Shown here piece after piece: positions 45,801 to 58,380 of a stretch of DNA of 64,000 nucleotides (the stretch's first letter is position 1; each line of letters begins with the position of its first letter). Position numbers and translations under genes: made by a program. Under the pieces are notes generated by a model that was not told where the DNA came from, did not search any database, and was given only the letters and a program-made list of their open reading frames with translations. This stretch comes from Ancylostoma caninum (lineage: Eukaryota; Nematoda; Chromadorea; Rhabditida; Ancylostomatidae), in NCBI GenBank assembly GCA_037903475.1, contig JBAJFG010000475.1:372001-436000 (forward strand), given 5' to 3'.

Positions 45801-48800
45801 GAATTTTTCAATCCTTCCATCAGGCAGTTTCGTAACAATCGGAGTTTCTCCAACACCCCTATCCCAATCTGAATTTTTCGGAAAAATACTGCAGAATGAA
45901 GACAAAAAAGTGAGACATCATTTGAGTAATGTTTATTCTCTTATTTTCTATCGTGATAGTCGCAGGAATGAAAGCTGCTGAAACGAGTAGTTTTCTCAAA
46001 GCCTCATTCAACAAAATGGCAATCTCTTCATGTATGAATTTTACTGGAAACGTGAGTACCACTTGCTTTTTCACCTTGCTTCGTATTTGAGCCGGGTTTG
46101 AATGATAACGAATGCTTATAATATTTATCACTACAACGCTAGTTAAATGGTAGTTTTTCAAGGAAACTAGTAGAACAACTGTTTTCCCACTTCCTAGGGA
46201 ACGATAGTAGTTTCAAGATGAAAAGCTTGTCGGCAGCTGTTTCTCCGAGATAGCTATGAATTTAAACCAGTTTGCAACTATTTTGCTTATTCGCAAGTTT
46301 TATTGGAGAAATCCTCGTTTGAAAGTTCTACAAGAGGTTCTTAGAAGTTGCACAGGGACAATATTGCTGTCTTTTTCTACAGAGAATTGCTCAGTCCGTT
46401 CATCTTTGTTGCTGATAACATCAGCAAAGGCGAACGGACTTGTTGGCCTGCTATGATTTATGACGAAAACTAAACCTTACCTTACTCGATTGATTTACAA
46501 TTAGTTCGGTGATGTTGTGCACCACTACTTGCAGAATTCAGCAATTTTTCAGGAAACGTGTAAGATTGCTCAGCAGATGTCACAATAGACAATGACATTG
46601 GGTTATTGCCATCTTCGACAGTGGTTTCTCCCAGGAGCTCCCATAACTTGGGTTCAACGAGGAATCATTCACATTTTAACACTTATCGCATTCCAAAGAG
46701 GAGTGGGCGGCGTATGACTCCAGAATTTTTCGGATTCTTGGGAAGTTCCAAGTTTCATTCAGTTCTCTTCTTAAACTCTACAGCAAGTGCAAACAAGAGT
46801 TTGCTTAAAACAACTTGCAAACGATTTTTCGAGTACTAAGAGCTTACAAACTAGTTTGACGTCATTAAAGTTCTGGAAAACGACGTAGTTGGAGACAAAC
46901 TTTCCTTTCTCCAACTATATATTTCAATAATAAGTGACAGAAGCAAATACTCATCTATCTTTACCCAAAAATACTTATGTATTTTAATAGTTTTGCAATA
47001 CTTGTTGAAATCATTCATTGTCATATTGAACGTTGAACATCAAGAAGAAACCAGTTTCTAACTCCTTTATTCCTGCTCCTGCAAAGATCGGGAAGGTTCA
47101 TCGTACATCCTTTTTATAAAGAAACCAACGGTGTATTTTCTTAGCCTGCCTTCATTCTTATTATACAGATTTTCTCCCGCGAAAGAACAGCTATTTTTCT
47201 TATTTCGAGATAGGAGATTTGCTCTTTGCACTGGTTGAATTGCTGTTGAAGAGATTCTGAGTGGTTTCTAAATTATTTCTCTACTGTTCCTTGGGCCCCT
47301 AATTGTATTTTTGCATTTATTTATTTTATTAGTTTCTTTGTTGATGTTCCAGCTCATCTTCTGTGATTGAATAGCGCACTATTGTGTGCAGTCAAATTGC
47401 GCAAATGAAAAATAAACCACTTACAAGAAGAAATATAAACGAATGAATAAATAAACGTCAGAAAAAGAATAAGTACATTCAAAATAGGTATAAATAGAAA
47501 CTTAATGAAGAGATGTATCCCATTTCCAGTTTTTATGCACTAGCTTGAACATCTCATCAAAAATGTGTTGTACGTATTTAGCTGCAGAGTCGGAAATTTG
47601 GATGCTCTGCAATAAGAGGAATACGGCCTTGTAGGACGAACGAGAAGGCATATAACGCTCACCTTTTTTGAATATTCATTCTCTTGAACTGGCTCCCAAA
47701 TATTTGATTGAATTAATTAAATTGTTCGGTCTTTGCTTGATCTTGACCACGTTTCTTATGGTTTTTTCTGAGGACTGCGCGATACCAAACCATGTGACTA
47801 TAATACGTATTTATTCACTCACTAGACCTTCTTACCCTCCAGACCTACCACACTTCAGAATCGTCCTAGTTTTTTCTTCCGCTCATGCTTAGTTTGCACC
47901 CATGAAGACCCTGTGTTATGTCATTACAATGCTCCATTGTTCCCCTGACTTAGACGAGCCTTGGCCTCAAGAGCTTATCGGTGCATCAATCTGCACTTCC
48001 TCTTTTGGATGCTCCAAAACTATCGTGACAGCGAGGGCACGTCATCTGCGCCTCGTTCATCAATTGTTTGCCGTGGCGGCTCGCATTGTCGCGCCGATTT
48101 CTTCAGAAGAACGTGCTCCGAGCCACTGCAACTCATTGAAGGACCGTCCATGTCGTTTTCGAGTACATGACCCTCAGTCTTTGCTTTTCTTGTTTTGTTC
48201 CTCAGATTGGCAAACCTGTGCTATGTACAGAACCATGCAAGGACATATTTCTCCTACTTCCTCCTCTTTTGCCCTTTTTCATGGAAGTACGAAAGATCTA
48301 TGTGGCACATGCTCAGAGAACTCACTGTCTCCTGCGTCAGTGCAAGTTCTAAAGAGGCGATGGATGCACTAGGAACTGGATGGTTATCTACTGCCATCGA
48401 CCAGCGACACTATTAAAGTAGAAAGTTATCCACACAGTTCTGTCGCTGAGCGAAAGGAGCGCAGGGCGAGGCTCACTGCAGCCTCTCGCTCTGCCCTCGC
48501 ACTGTCGCCCACAACCCCCCCCCCCCATAACCTTTTGTCGGGTGTGGCTCAGCACTGATGATCATGGTCCGTGCCCAAGTATCTTCTGGGCATGAACGAG
48601 ATAAAGATACCCCGGCCCCTAGACTCATTGCTCTAATTTACTAATTGTTCTCCGCTCCTCGAGCTGGCATGGTCTCATCAGTTCCTCGGAACATTCTGCA
48701 CTCCAGACAACGCCGACCTTCCTGCCGTATTTGGTTCATCGTGATTATCATTGTCAACACTGCTCCGCTCCATATACCTCCATATATCAACCCTATCAGC

Positions 48801-48837
48801 CGTATTTAACCTATTTTGCTCGAAATTTAACTCCGTT
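42885..48837. other. Long unassigned region upstream of the SEC14-like gene
   Basis: Almost 6 kb without a recognised gene. Noted: a G10 run at 43,332-43,341 and a C12 run at 48,515-48,526. The minus ORFs 46,161-45,859 and 45,905-45,639 (the latter contains TPIVTKLPDGRIEKFWISNG) could be two exons of an unrecognised gene, but no domain was identified. At 47,902-48,416 three ORFs overlap in three frames, none with a domain. Promoter elements for the gene downstream could not be identified by eye. Confidence 0.35.
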
Positions 48838-48876
48838 TTCCAGGTAAACACTTGTTGTTTAGCTACGTCAACTAGG
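48838..48876 (+). promoter_or_regulatory. Candidate trans-splice acceptor and 5' UTR
   Basis: A TTTTCCAG ends at 48,843 and a GTTTAG at 48,862, 33 and 14 bases upstream of the start codon. Nematode mRNAs commonly receive a spliced leader at such acceptors close to the ATG. Which one is used, if either, cannot be told from sequence. Confidence 0.4.
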
Positions 48877-51800
48877 ATGAACAAGCAAGAAGCTCAGGCA
48901 GTTGAACAATTGAGACGAGAGGTGAGTGTATTTCAATGCTAGACAAGAACTCATCTACATTACCATCATCTTCACTAGCAAAAACACCTTTGAAGTTGGT
49001 TTCTTTTCGCATTTTCGCATTAATCTCCCATTTACAGAACAGCGATCTGTTATCGGCCAAATACGGCACCGACTACAACGTGTTGCGATGGGCGCAGGTA
49101 AATAAGTGCCTTTTTATGTAGTAGTAGAACTGGCGCCAGTTAGTGTATATAGAGCCATTCCACTGTCGAATTGACAATAACATGTTGTGGAAGATCTTGA
49201 GCGGCTGATTTCCTGAGAGACGGCGATATATGTACATATATGGCGAATGTGGGGGAAAGAGTAGCGATAAGGTGGGAACTTTTTTTGGGCTGAGGCCGAC
49301 GCAGCAGTTGTGGATAATTGAGGTAGCGGATGGACTGGTTAGCACAACTCACGACACATTTGGTGGCTACCTGGATTCTCTTTATGGTTGCACCTCCCTC
49401 CCACCGTTTCTTCCTCGTTTCCTTTCTACTTAATAGAAAATAAAAGTGTTGTGGTATCCGCGAAAATACTCGCACTCAGGCGTTAAGAAGGCCATAGAAT
49501 TCATAAGCATTGATGAAATCGAACGAAACATAAGAAAACCCCAGGAATAGATGTATTACTTTCCGCGATTTGAATATTATTAGCTTTTTCATAGCACGTG
49601 CGTAAAAACGAATGAAATGTAGCCGTGCCTAGAAATGCCCTGCGTAAATTGGCGCGTCGTTTGATTTCTACTCTGTATCAGTGAGCCGTGACCATGAGGC
49701 TCCCACTGTAGTTTGTCCGCAGCAAAGGAATATTATTTTTGTTCCTTTCGTGGTAGCTGGTCCATTAGCACCCGTTTATGTACGACAGCGTCAGAAGTTA
49801 GCATTTCTGTGGACCCTGTCTTTGATGGTGTTAACTCCACCGGCTTACCTAGCAAATATGCGGTTTCCTCGAGGTCCCTAATGTTTTTTTTTCAAGAAAA
49901 AGTTGTTCCCCACTGCATAATATGCCCCAGGATTTGCACCGCAACCACGTTGCCTTCCATACCACTGGAAACGGCTCCACTTACTGAAATAAATTTGATA
50001 TTTCACAAACTGTGTCGTTTCTAGATCTTATATTGGAGAGTTGTGTTTTTTATTATTTAACTAAATGCACTGATACTTACCCTTCAGGTGGTCAGGTGAA
50101 CTGTAGCACTCTTCCGATAAAATTTATAAGGAATTACACACCTTTCTTCAGAAATTCTGGTCCCATTTGGAAAAGAGAAACAAACGGCTGTTAGGAGCAA
50201 TTAATTGCTTGTTACTCATCTTAGAGCGCTACAGTCTCCCCTCTTATCTCCCCCCGAATGGTTTATTCTTTGTCCTTTTTCCTTGTGCAAAACTGTACAA
50301 AATGCTTCAACCCCTTCTGTTTTAGGGCTATGGATTCGACCTGGAAGAGGCGTCCGCACAACTTCGGCGTCACCTCAAATTCCGCAAATTTTACGACCTT
50401 GACAACGCTGACCAGATTCCGGAACACGAGATTCTCAAAAAGTACTTTCCAATCGGATTAGTTGGTGAGTGTTCCCACGTATACGGTATTCGTGATCGTC
50501 TCAAATCCGAAGCCGGGAAAAAACATAAAAGGATTGAAGGAATAACGTTTTTTCTCCCAGGAGAAACGGGTCAGGACAACACATTGCTGGTGATAGAATG
50601 CGCAGGACGGATCGATTTGGTGGGAATTCTCAAATCCGTGCAACTATCCGATTTCCTCATCCAGAGGGCCAGGTTACAAGAGAAAATGTTGGACGCTATG
50701 AATGAGCTCGAGGCTGAGACCGGGAAACAGGTGTGATTCCAGCCTTTCTAGGTGATTATTGAGAGGTTAAGCAGTCCATTTCAGGCATCTGTCATCTATA
50801 TCCTGGATCTGGATGGACTGAAGTTCGACGCCTCATTGCTCAGCATCGTTACAGGTAGGCACACACATACCAAGTTAGAACGCCATACAATGCGTGAGGG
50901 GACCGTGGAACGAATTTGACGGTCATCGGTGTCAGGGCCGTACGCCCTAGCCTGGCTATTCATAAATCTATTGTTATCGTCCGCTGAGCGAGGCTGAAAC
51001 GGCGCCGCTTTTATAAGTGCTAGGTAGCCTCCGAAGGGAAAAAAACGTGTAGATTCATATTTTTAACCCTATTTTTAGCCAAATTTTTTTCAGCGAGAAA
51101 TGCCGGCAAGAAAGTAAATAGCGCTTGTTAATAGAATGAAATGCACTGGGATTCTGGGTTTTAGGAAGGAATAATAATGCGTTGATGGTATCGAAACGTT
51201 TAGAACAAGTTCTTCAAGGCTATCTCTCGTATTGAGAGCTTTGTTTTGGATGATAAAGTGTCCGAATTGACGTCAAACGAACTCGCTAACCAATCTCAAA
51301 AGATTTTTAGTGCCTGACCCTGCTTCTAAGCCAATTTTCTTACAGAAACAGAACCCCCATCTAGCTTTAGAAATTTTTGTAGAAAGAAAACCTCCCAGTG
51401 AGAGAACGAGTCACATGCAATGTTTCAGAAATGTCGAATTCCTGAAAAAAATTCCAATCCTCAAGAAATAGCTCTCGTATCAAAACGATAAGTGGAGCCA
51501 CCTTTGTTTTGTAATCTTTTAACAAAGTTGAATGTTCGAATATTCGAGAGAGATTAAGCTCTCCAATCTTTTTTTCCTCCTTCAAAGACTATGCTGCTCT
51601 CTCCTGTTTGAAAACTCAAAGTTTCGACTTACTTGAAATCAAAAATCTGATCTCGGATATACAGTGGACGTCAGTGGCGTTGGCCCATCTGCGGCCTCGA
51701 GAAGTACGTCGTGCAACCGCGCCGCGTGCGCCGTAACCTGTGTATTTTGCTGCTTTTATGCAATTTCTGGCAACTTTTCTACCCGATTTTAAGGATTTTT

Positions 51801-54800
51801 GAGCAAATCCGGAGGAAAAAACCCTACAAATAGCATTCCGGCGGCGACGACACCGATCCTGGCGCACGCGGCGCGGCCGCGCTGCGTCCTTTTCGTGGCC
51901 GCGAATGGGCCACCACCATTGCTGTCCGCTGTATCTAATACGTAATTCGGTACTATTATAATTATGACCATGCTTATCTTAATACTCGTCTAGACAAAAA
52001 GGCCGGGTCTTTTAGGGGAAATCATAGAATGCTAAGGAATTGAACCAGAACAATGATCCCTTTCACATCCTGCACCTACACATGGTCCTAGACCGGCTGG
52101 GCTGACTGTTCCAGAACGAATGACCTGTGTGGAAAGTCAAAAACGCTGTTTTAGTCCTGAAAATGACGCCTTTTTTCCCAGTTGTGCCAGGGGAAATATC
52201 GAACAAATCATGTTTTTAGATCATCCAAAAGTGTCTACGTTATCTTCTGACTTGCATATACATATAAACTTAATCAGAACCTTGTAACTGAAAGTATGAT
52301 CAGAATTTTAAAATGCAAGGTTCACAACACGTTCCAGTACATATTGTCTTTGACAAGACTTTGGCCTAGACGCTACTTCGGAATTTGCGCAAACTAGTTT
52401 CTTGTCTCTGACTTTTATTCTAATTGAATCACCTGTAAATGCTGATAGCAATCGCTTGAAACATGCTTTCCATGTACATCATAGAACAGTAAGTAAGACA
52501 TGAAAAATGATCTCAGTGGCACTTCCTCTATGTGTCATCCTCTCTACATTTTTCTGAATCTTTCTAAGCACGCAAAATTTAGGTCCATACCGTATTCTCT
52601 GGGCGTCGGTCTACACCAACTACCCAGAATGGATTTCGCAGATGTTCATCGTGAACGCGCCCTCGTTCATGAGTCTGATCTGGAAGGTAAGCTTGGCTTG
52701 CTGCCTTTCTCTCTTGTCCTTTCCAAAATGGCAATTATTTCCAGGCAGTCAGCCCTCTGATTCCTGAACGAACCCGGAACAAGGTGAAGATCTGCACAGC
52801 GAACAGTGACTGGAAGAGTCTTATTCAGAAGGTCAGCAGCAACTCCTTGTGGTAATCCTGCATTTATCCAAATAGTTGTCTTTCTAGTATGCCAAGGCAG
52901 AGAACATCCCAGCGCACTGGGGAGGCACGCTGGTGGACGCGAACGGCGATGGAATGTGTCGGTGAGCAGTTGAGCGTCAATTTCTTAACCATCTTTTTGT
53001 CAGTAAAGATGCAGAGCAGTGACTAGAATCTACATAGGCACACGCCTTATCTTAGCGAAAACCATTACCTCCAAAAAAGAATGAAGAAAAGGAACTGGGA
53101 AAAATGCTACCTTCACCATCCCTTACCTTTGGATGGATTCAAATTTCACATAAAACTTTTATCTCACTGTTCCACAAAATTCACATTCCTTCTTTTGCTG
53201 TACATGGGGAAATTATTCTTGAAAACGGTAGTAAATTTGCTATCCCCTGTGCAAGCGACATATTTCCAGCGACCGCCTGAACATCCCCTTCGAACCGATC
53301 CCTCACGAGCTGTACTGGACCCCAGACGAACGAGCTCCCGGCCTCAACGACATCAACTGCGCAGTAATCCCGGCTGGCAAAGCAAAGACCATCACCTACG
53401 TGGTAAACTCCCACGAACCCACGTACATCGTAGTCAACAGGTGAGCATGTCCTTCTGAAGTGCTTTCGTCTGACCTTGGATTCGTCAGCGCAATGTCATG
53501 GAAGAGAACTAGTCGTAGCATGCGCCGTGATCTCTGTGTTAATTAAAATGCTGTCACAGATTCTGCGATCGAACGTTTGGTATGGGCATCTGGTACCACG
53601 AGAACATGGCCGCAGTGGACTACTCTCTCGATGAGATGAACGGTGTGTGGATTTGCAAAGAACTAGGTGTCTAAATGAAATAATGAGATGAGCATGGCCA
53701 TCGGAGAAGCGGATCTCGCTGCTGAGTGAAAACCATATCTCAAATGGCCATTCATCTTCCACTGGAATTCCTATGCCTGTGAAGGTTACCTAGCAAGAAT
53801 AGATTCCCATCTTTATACTGTGTTGAGCCTGACTAGGCTATATCTATGTTATTTTTCCTGACATTCCGACATAACCGTCGTCTTCGGAGGCCTAAAAGTG
53901 GCTCACAGTTTTAACTGTGTTCTAGACCGCCAAACTTCTCCTCCTTCTCTGCTAAATCCAACTTCCTTCCCAGTTTGCTGCCTTGAAATTTTTCGGGAGG
54001 AAAGATAGATCCCCATATATCCACTGTTTTTGCAGAAAAGTTCGCACCTGTTGTAACCGCCATTGCGAATGAGTGAGCGACACCCTACAGTCCACATCCA
54101 ATAGTTTCTACGGTCTACAGCTCACATAGCGATATATAGGACAGAAAGTTACTTGTTATAGATAGGCACTCATTCTTGCAATTCATTTCCGGATCCGTTA
54201 CAGTAGTCCAGGAGGCTTCAAGTGCTCTGCTAGCCGAGATCTCATCGTCGCTTGCAAGGATCCTACATTTGACAGCAAAATCCGTGCACTTCGTTCCTGT
54301 GCTTACCAGGCGGCGACACTAGACTTCCTCGCCTTTTACTTGCCAAACGCTCGTTATCGTGCACAGAAAGCGTCCTGCTGCTCTCCCCTATGTATATATA
54401 TATAGGGCGTTGCAATCTAAGCATTCAATCTGGTATATGACCCCTACTTTTGCACAGTCACGTTCCGTTCCGTGCGCACATACAACACAGTGCTCTGATA
54501 TACATAGTAGTAGAGTCTACTGCGGACTAGCTGCTTTCTAATGTTGGCATTAGGTATGTTCACCAATACAACCTGATCCTGTGGTTGTGCTCGAAAGATG
54601 CATTTTTGAACAGCCGCGTTGACATCGCCCGAAATGGAGGATAGGCAAAGTGAAGCTTGTTTCCGTGTTAATTGCTGTTGCGGTCCACGAAATGATGTTT
54701 ATGTGAACGATGTGATACCGGATGACCATAGCTTTTTGGGGGGCCAACTTTAACGATTCGTTGCGCTCATTATCGCCAGCGCCCACTTTCCTTCTCGTTT

Positions 54801-55130
54801 TGAAAACCTTAAATGTATTATATTAAGAGAAAATCTTATGTGTCTATCTACTGCGCAAAGGTGGAATACGCATTTTTCAGACTGGTTCCCCGATTTCGAT
54901 TATCCGGGAATGCCCACTGTTGACTACTTGCGGATCCGAACCCTTGGTCCTGGAGTGTACAAGGTGAAATTCGGCAACGAACAGGTAAGTCCGCCTCCTC
55001 ACGCTCCACCAGCCTTCTCTAACTAAGAGCCACTCGCTTTCAGGCGTGGATTCGATCGTTGACCGTCTACTACAGGATCCTCTTCGAGAACGAGGCCGGC
55101 GAGAAAGTCGACTTCAAAGAACTGCCCTAG
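48877..55130 (+). CDS. SEC14-like CRAL-TRIO and GOLD domain protein (12 exons)
   Basis: Exons: 48,877-48,921, 49,038-49,097, 50,326-50,464, 50,561-50,730, 50,785-50,854, 52,583-52,686, 52,745-52,831, 52,888-52,961, 53,270-53,440, 53,560-53,642, 54,881-54,984, 55,044-55,130. All introns are GT-AG, phases agree throughout, and the product is 397 residues, usual for the animal SEC14-like/GOLD family. Residues about 15-60 (YNVLRWAQGYGF, LRRHLKFRKFYD) are the CRAL-TRIO N-terminal helices. About 85-245 is the lipid-binding fold, with YILDLDGL (143-150), NYPEW, FIVNAPSF and IPAHWGGTL (232-240). About 285-395 is the GOLD beta-sandwich (ITYVVNSHEPTYIVVN, GPGVYKVKFGNEQ, LTVYYRILF). Family members bind or exchange phospholipids or other hydrophobic ligands and can act in membrane traffic or signalling; C. 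elegans has several paralogues, and I cannot say which is the orthologue. It is probably cytosolic, with no signal peptide or membrane segment. Confidence 0.93.
51662..51931. mobile_element. 270-bp long-TIR MITE in intron 5 of the SEC14-like gene
   Basis: TA flanks both ends (51,660-51,661 and 51,932-51,933). Left CAGTGGACGTCAGTGGCG and reversed right CAGCGGACAGCAATGGTG are homologous, and the match extends about 70 bp through TGGCCCAT, GCGGCC and CGCGCCGCGTGCGCC. The centre is AT-rich. It is GC-rich at the arms compared with the surrounding intron and has no coding content. The TA target and TIRs point to Tc1/mariner-type mobilisation (inference). Confidence 0.83.
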
Positions 55131-55529
55131 TTCTGCCCGTCTGCTTTCTTGTTTCACCGACAGTATCCCTGTAATTAGGCCCATCGACGTTTTTAAGCTA
55201 CAGTATCATATGGCAAAGCATAATGTTGCGATTAGAGCAACAATTATCCGAAGGTCAGACGTCACTCAGAGACTTGTGCGTAGCTGCCAGCTGTGGATTA
55301 TTGTACCAGATGTATTTATGTGTGTACTCGGGTGTACTCAAAGGAAGTTAACGGTGAACTTGTCTTGCCATCTTCTCCCTCGTTCCGGAGAGTGATTTCA
55401 GTGAAGGACACACTTCCAAGCGCTGCCGTTCCTCTCCTTCTTAACAGTCCCGAATTTTTTATCGACTGGCATGGGTATTCTTGTTCATGTTGACGATTTG
55501 TATAAAAGTGCTCTATTCATGCTGAGATC

Positions 55530-55535
55530 AATAAA
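55530..55535 (+). terminator. Candidate polyadenylation signal
   Basis: An AATAAA lies 400 bp after the stop codon of the SEC14-like gene, followed by a T-rich stretch. It is the first AATAAA after the stop that I see. A variant signal nearer the stop cannot be excluded. Confidence 0.5.
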
Positions 55536-56122
55536 TTTTCTCAGCGTTATTGCACTGAACAACTCAGCGGCCTTCACTGCGTAGTGAATATGGCTTTGTA
55601 GAGGATTATCATCTGAACGATCAGTTTATGTGTACATAGAGCACATGAGACCCTTTCCCTTATTTACTTCATTTCGCTACTAGACTTGTGTTATGAACAT
55701 GCTAAAGACAGTCATCTAAGGAATGATTACAGGTAGATGAACCGACATGAGCTCATTAAATTCTTCCCTAAAAAGAATGTATCCTCGAGAAATCTATATA
55801 TAAACATCGCAACACCAACGACACATTGCCTCTAAAATCACCCAGGCACGCATGGCGCCAAATTCAAAGGATGAGAAGAGATCCTTGAACGAGGTGACGC
55901 AGGAAGGAGCTCGGAATCATGGGACCGGCAGAGGGCCTTGGACACTCCCGTCGGATATTATCGCTTCGGATGTCGATATATTGATCACTTTTGTCGATTT
56001 TTCTAAGTTTTAGCCTCAATAGAGACCGAAATGTGCCTGCTGAGGCCATACCACTAGGACGATTACGAATGCGACAACAATTTCGCATGATTTGCTGATG
56101 TTATTGGTCTTGATTTAATCAG
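55536..56122. other. Unassigned spacer
   Basis: No gene or repeat copy recognised between the SEC14-like gene and the SINE. Confidence 0.4.
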
Positions 56123-56448
56123 TTTATTGATATTTTATCTTTTTTAGGGGCGCGTGTGGCGCAGTGGTAAGAGGCTCGCTGCGCACGCACACGATCGATG
56201 GTTCGATCCCGCCCGAGGCCAACCAAGCCTTCCATCCCTCCGGGGTCGGTAAATTGGTACCAGAGGAGTCTGGGAGGATGAAGCACTGACTTGGTACATC
56301 GGGTGCCCCCCGCAAGTCATTGTACAGGGCACATACGCATTCAATGCCTCTACGATGCTCAGATGAAGTCGAATGCGTGGCGCATCCCTCGTGACGGGAT
56401 TGATTAACGCCGACCACTTTATCCTTTTATCTTTTATTGATATTTTAT
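56123..56448 (+). mobile_element. tRNA-derived SINE with 16-bp target duplication
   Basis: The same 16 bases TTTATTGATATTTTAT flank the element at 56,123-56,138 and 56,433-56,448. The head (56,148-56,220) has an A-box-like TGGCGCAGTGGTAAGAGGC and a B-box GGTTCGATCCC about 40 bp apart, as in a tRNA-derived internal pol III promoter. The body follows (GGGGTCGGTAAATTGGTACC, GGAGTCTGGGAGGATGAAGC), ending in CTTTATCCTTTTATC-type words. The head lacks convincing acceptor-stem pairing, so it is not read as a working tRNA gene. Such SINEs are mobilised by a partner LINE through a shared 3' tail; the partner here is unknown. Confidence 0.82.
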
Positions 56449-56910
56449 GGCCAAGATGTGGCTGATTTATTGATTTTTTTGCAAGCTTTGCTCCGGCGTG
56501 GAGGAAGAACGTCCATGGGATCGTCTATAGTGAACACGAATAAAGGCCTGAACACACTCACGAAATCTTCTTTAGTTACGCCAATTGGCTGAGCCTTGAA
56601 GCGAATTTGTGTCTGAGAATTATCATATCATAGAACCATGATGATTTTCATATCTACTACTTTGAGTTTCAAGCCTACTTTTCAGCCGTTATGACGAGCA
56701 AGTTCAACACTAAACAACTACTACTTCAGAACGTAATGGTTTGTTGGAATACAATAGGAACAAACTGTTAGCAAAAGACTGCGATCTGAATTGAGTTTTA
56801 GCTGTGGCTGCCAAAAAACCAAGCGAAGCTCCACTTTTTTCGAATCAGTAATGGCGAAAAACTGACCAGATCGATCCAGAGCAACGTTTTCAGTAACTTT
56901 AATGAGAGTA
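56449..56910. other. Unassigned spacer
   Basis: No gene, RNA or repeat recognised between the SINE and the mariner-type MITE. Confidence 0.4.
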
Positions 56911-57249
56911 TTAGGTTGGCGCAAAAATAATGCATGTTTTCACGTCTTTGCTGTCGACCCCATTGATTCGTTTCAAGATCAACTTTTTTGAAAAGGCTTA
57001 AAAATATTGTCGCCCGCAAATTCTTGGCAATAAGGTGGATATTTTTCGATTACCGCACAGTTCGAAGGGGCCTTCTATGTAGGGTCGACGAATTTGCGGG
57101 GAGGCAATTTTGGTACCCTTTTAATCTTGGAAGAAATTCTCCGGGAGGAAGTCGTCCAGGTGCTCGAGAAACTGATAGTATAATGTATGAAATAGAACTC
57201 CCTAGCCTAGATCCTCCAAAATAAATATAATAATTTTGCACCAACCTAA
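56911..57249. mobile_element. Mariner-type MITE, 339 bp
   Basis: TA flanks both ends (56,909-56,910 and 57,250-57,251). The left terminus TTAGGTTGGCGCAAAAATAA and reversed right terminus TTAGGTTGGTGCAAAATTAT are inverted repeats of about 22 bp, closely matching the terminus left by the mariner relic at 1,286. The interior has no transposase blocks, so it is non-autonomous and probably used that mariner family's transposase. Confidence 0.85.
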
Positions 57250-57251
57250 TA

Positions 57252-58380
57252 CTATTAAATTCGCTTTCTCCTCCATCAAAGTACTTTTAGGTCAACATCG
57301 CAAGTGGGGTGGCCCGTGCATTATAAGCACAAATTTTCTAGTAGAACTGCTTCGTGCGTTTTCAAGTGCATGTATGTGCTATCCTTTATGAGGATCAGGG
57401 AAGGAGGTCTCGCTGGTCATAAATAGACCTGCTTAATATCTTTTTGACAGAAGAACTAAGTTTTTCGCCATCGAAGAATTTCGGGAAGGTCTTACTTTTT
57501 GCGTAGCCCCTCTGCTACTAAGGATGCATAGTATAACACGTGGAAAAATTCAGGTTACGATGATAGGTAAAATCTAGATATTGTAAGCAAACCGCGTCAG
57601 GACGCCATGTAGTCAGAAGCATTTTTTTTACTACGGCACGAAGACCATCGTGCAACCGCGAAAATTTTGCGCTTGAGCCGTGCTCTATGTAGTAGGTTGT
57701 CCAAAAATAATGGCCCTTTTTAAGCAGCGCGTTCTAAGGTGCGTAACTCAGCTCAAACTTTAGAATCACCTTCGGAATAAAAACCATTATGATAAACTTC
57801 ATTACTAGGCTGCGGCCATTTATTATATTTTGCGTAAACCTGATATCTATTTTCTCTTTGAAATTGAAGATGTTTGCATCAAAGTTCCTATCAGCAGGCA
57901 CACTGTTCGTCCACATACGATGCCACCCGTGTCAACAGAACGTAACATGCAAGTATCATATCTTTGTGTGAAACATCAGAATGTCCGTGATATTCGGCCG
58001 TGTTCCGCCACTACCACAGGCAGAAATTTCTCCAAATATTGCAACGTAGTATCACGAATTTCGAAGAACACAGTACTAACAGTGGCTGCTCGCTAGCATT
58101 GTGGGCTTTTCGCTTTTTGGAAAACGATGCGAGACATTTGGTCACTGTGCAAACTGCTTTTCCTGTGATCAAATCAACAATACCTAAAAATGTATAAGGG
58201 ACGACGGTCCGTGTTGCACATTGAAAACGAAGCCGAGCCGAGCCACCTACGCGAAGCGGTAGACCAGCGGCGACATGGTTGTCGCGCGTTGCCCAGATTG
58301 CCGCTTTTATACACAGCAATGTGAGTGTGTGTAAGAATTGCTACAGTTTAAAAAAATTATAGGGAAAGCGCCAATCCGCT
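57252..58380. other. Unassigned stretch
   Basis: A mariner-TIR-like word, TAGGTTGTCCAAAAATAATG, occurs at about 57,692, without a partner or transposase. Otherwise no feature is supported. Confidence 0.35.

Noticed and set aside
47902..48416. 156-codon ORF and two overlapping ORFs
   Set aside because: Three frames are open over the same bases, none with a recognisable domain or exon boundary.
56148..56222. Functional tRNA gene
   Set aside because: A- and B-boxes are present but acceptor and anticodon stems do not pair convincingly, and the segment is the head of an element with a target duplication. Called a SINE.
57690..57725. Possible second mariner terminus TAGGTTGTCCAAAAATAATG
   Set aside because: No inverted partner or transposase found within 1 kb and the bases after TAGGTTG differ from the other mariner termini. 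Kept only as a note.
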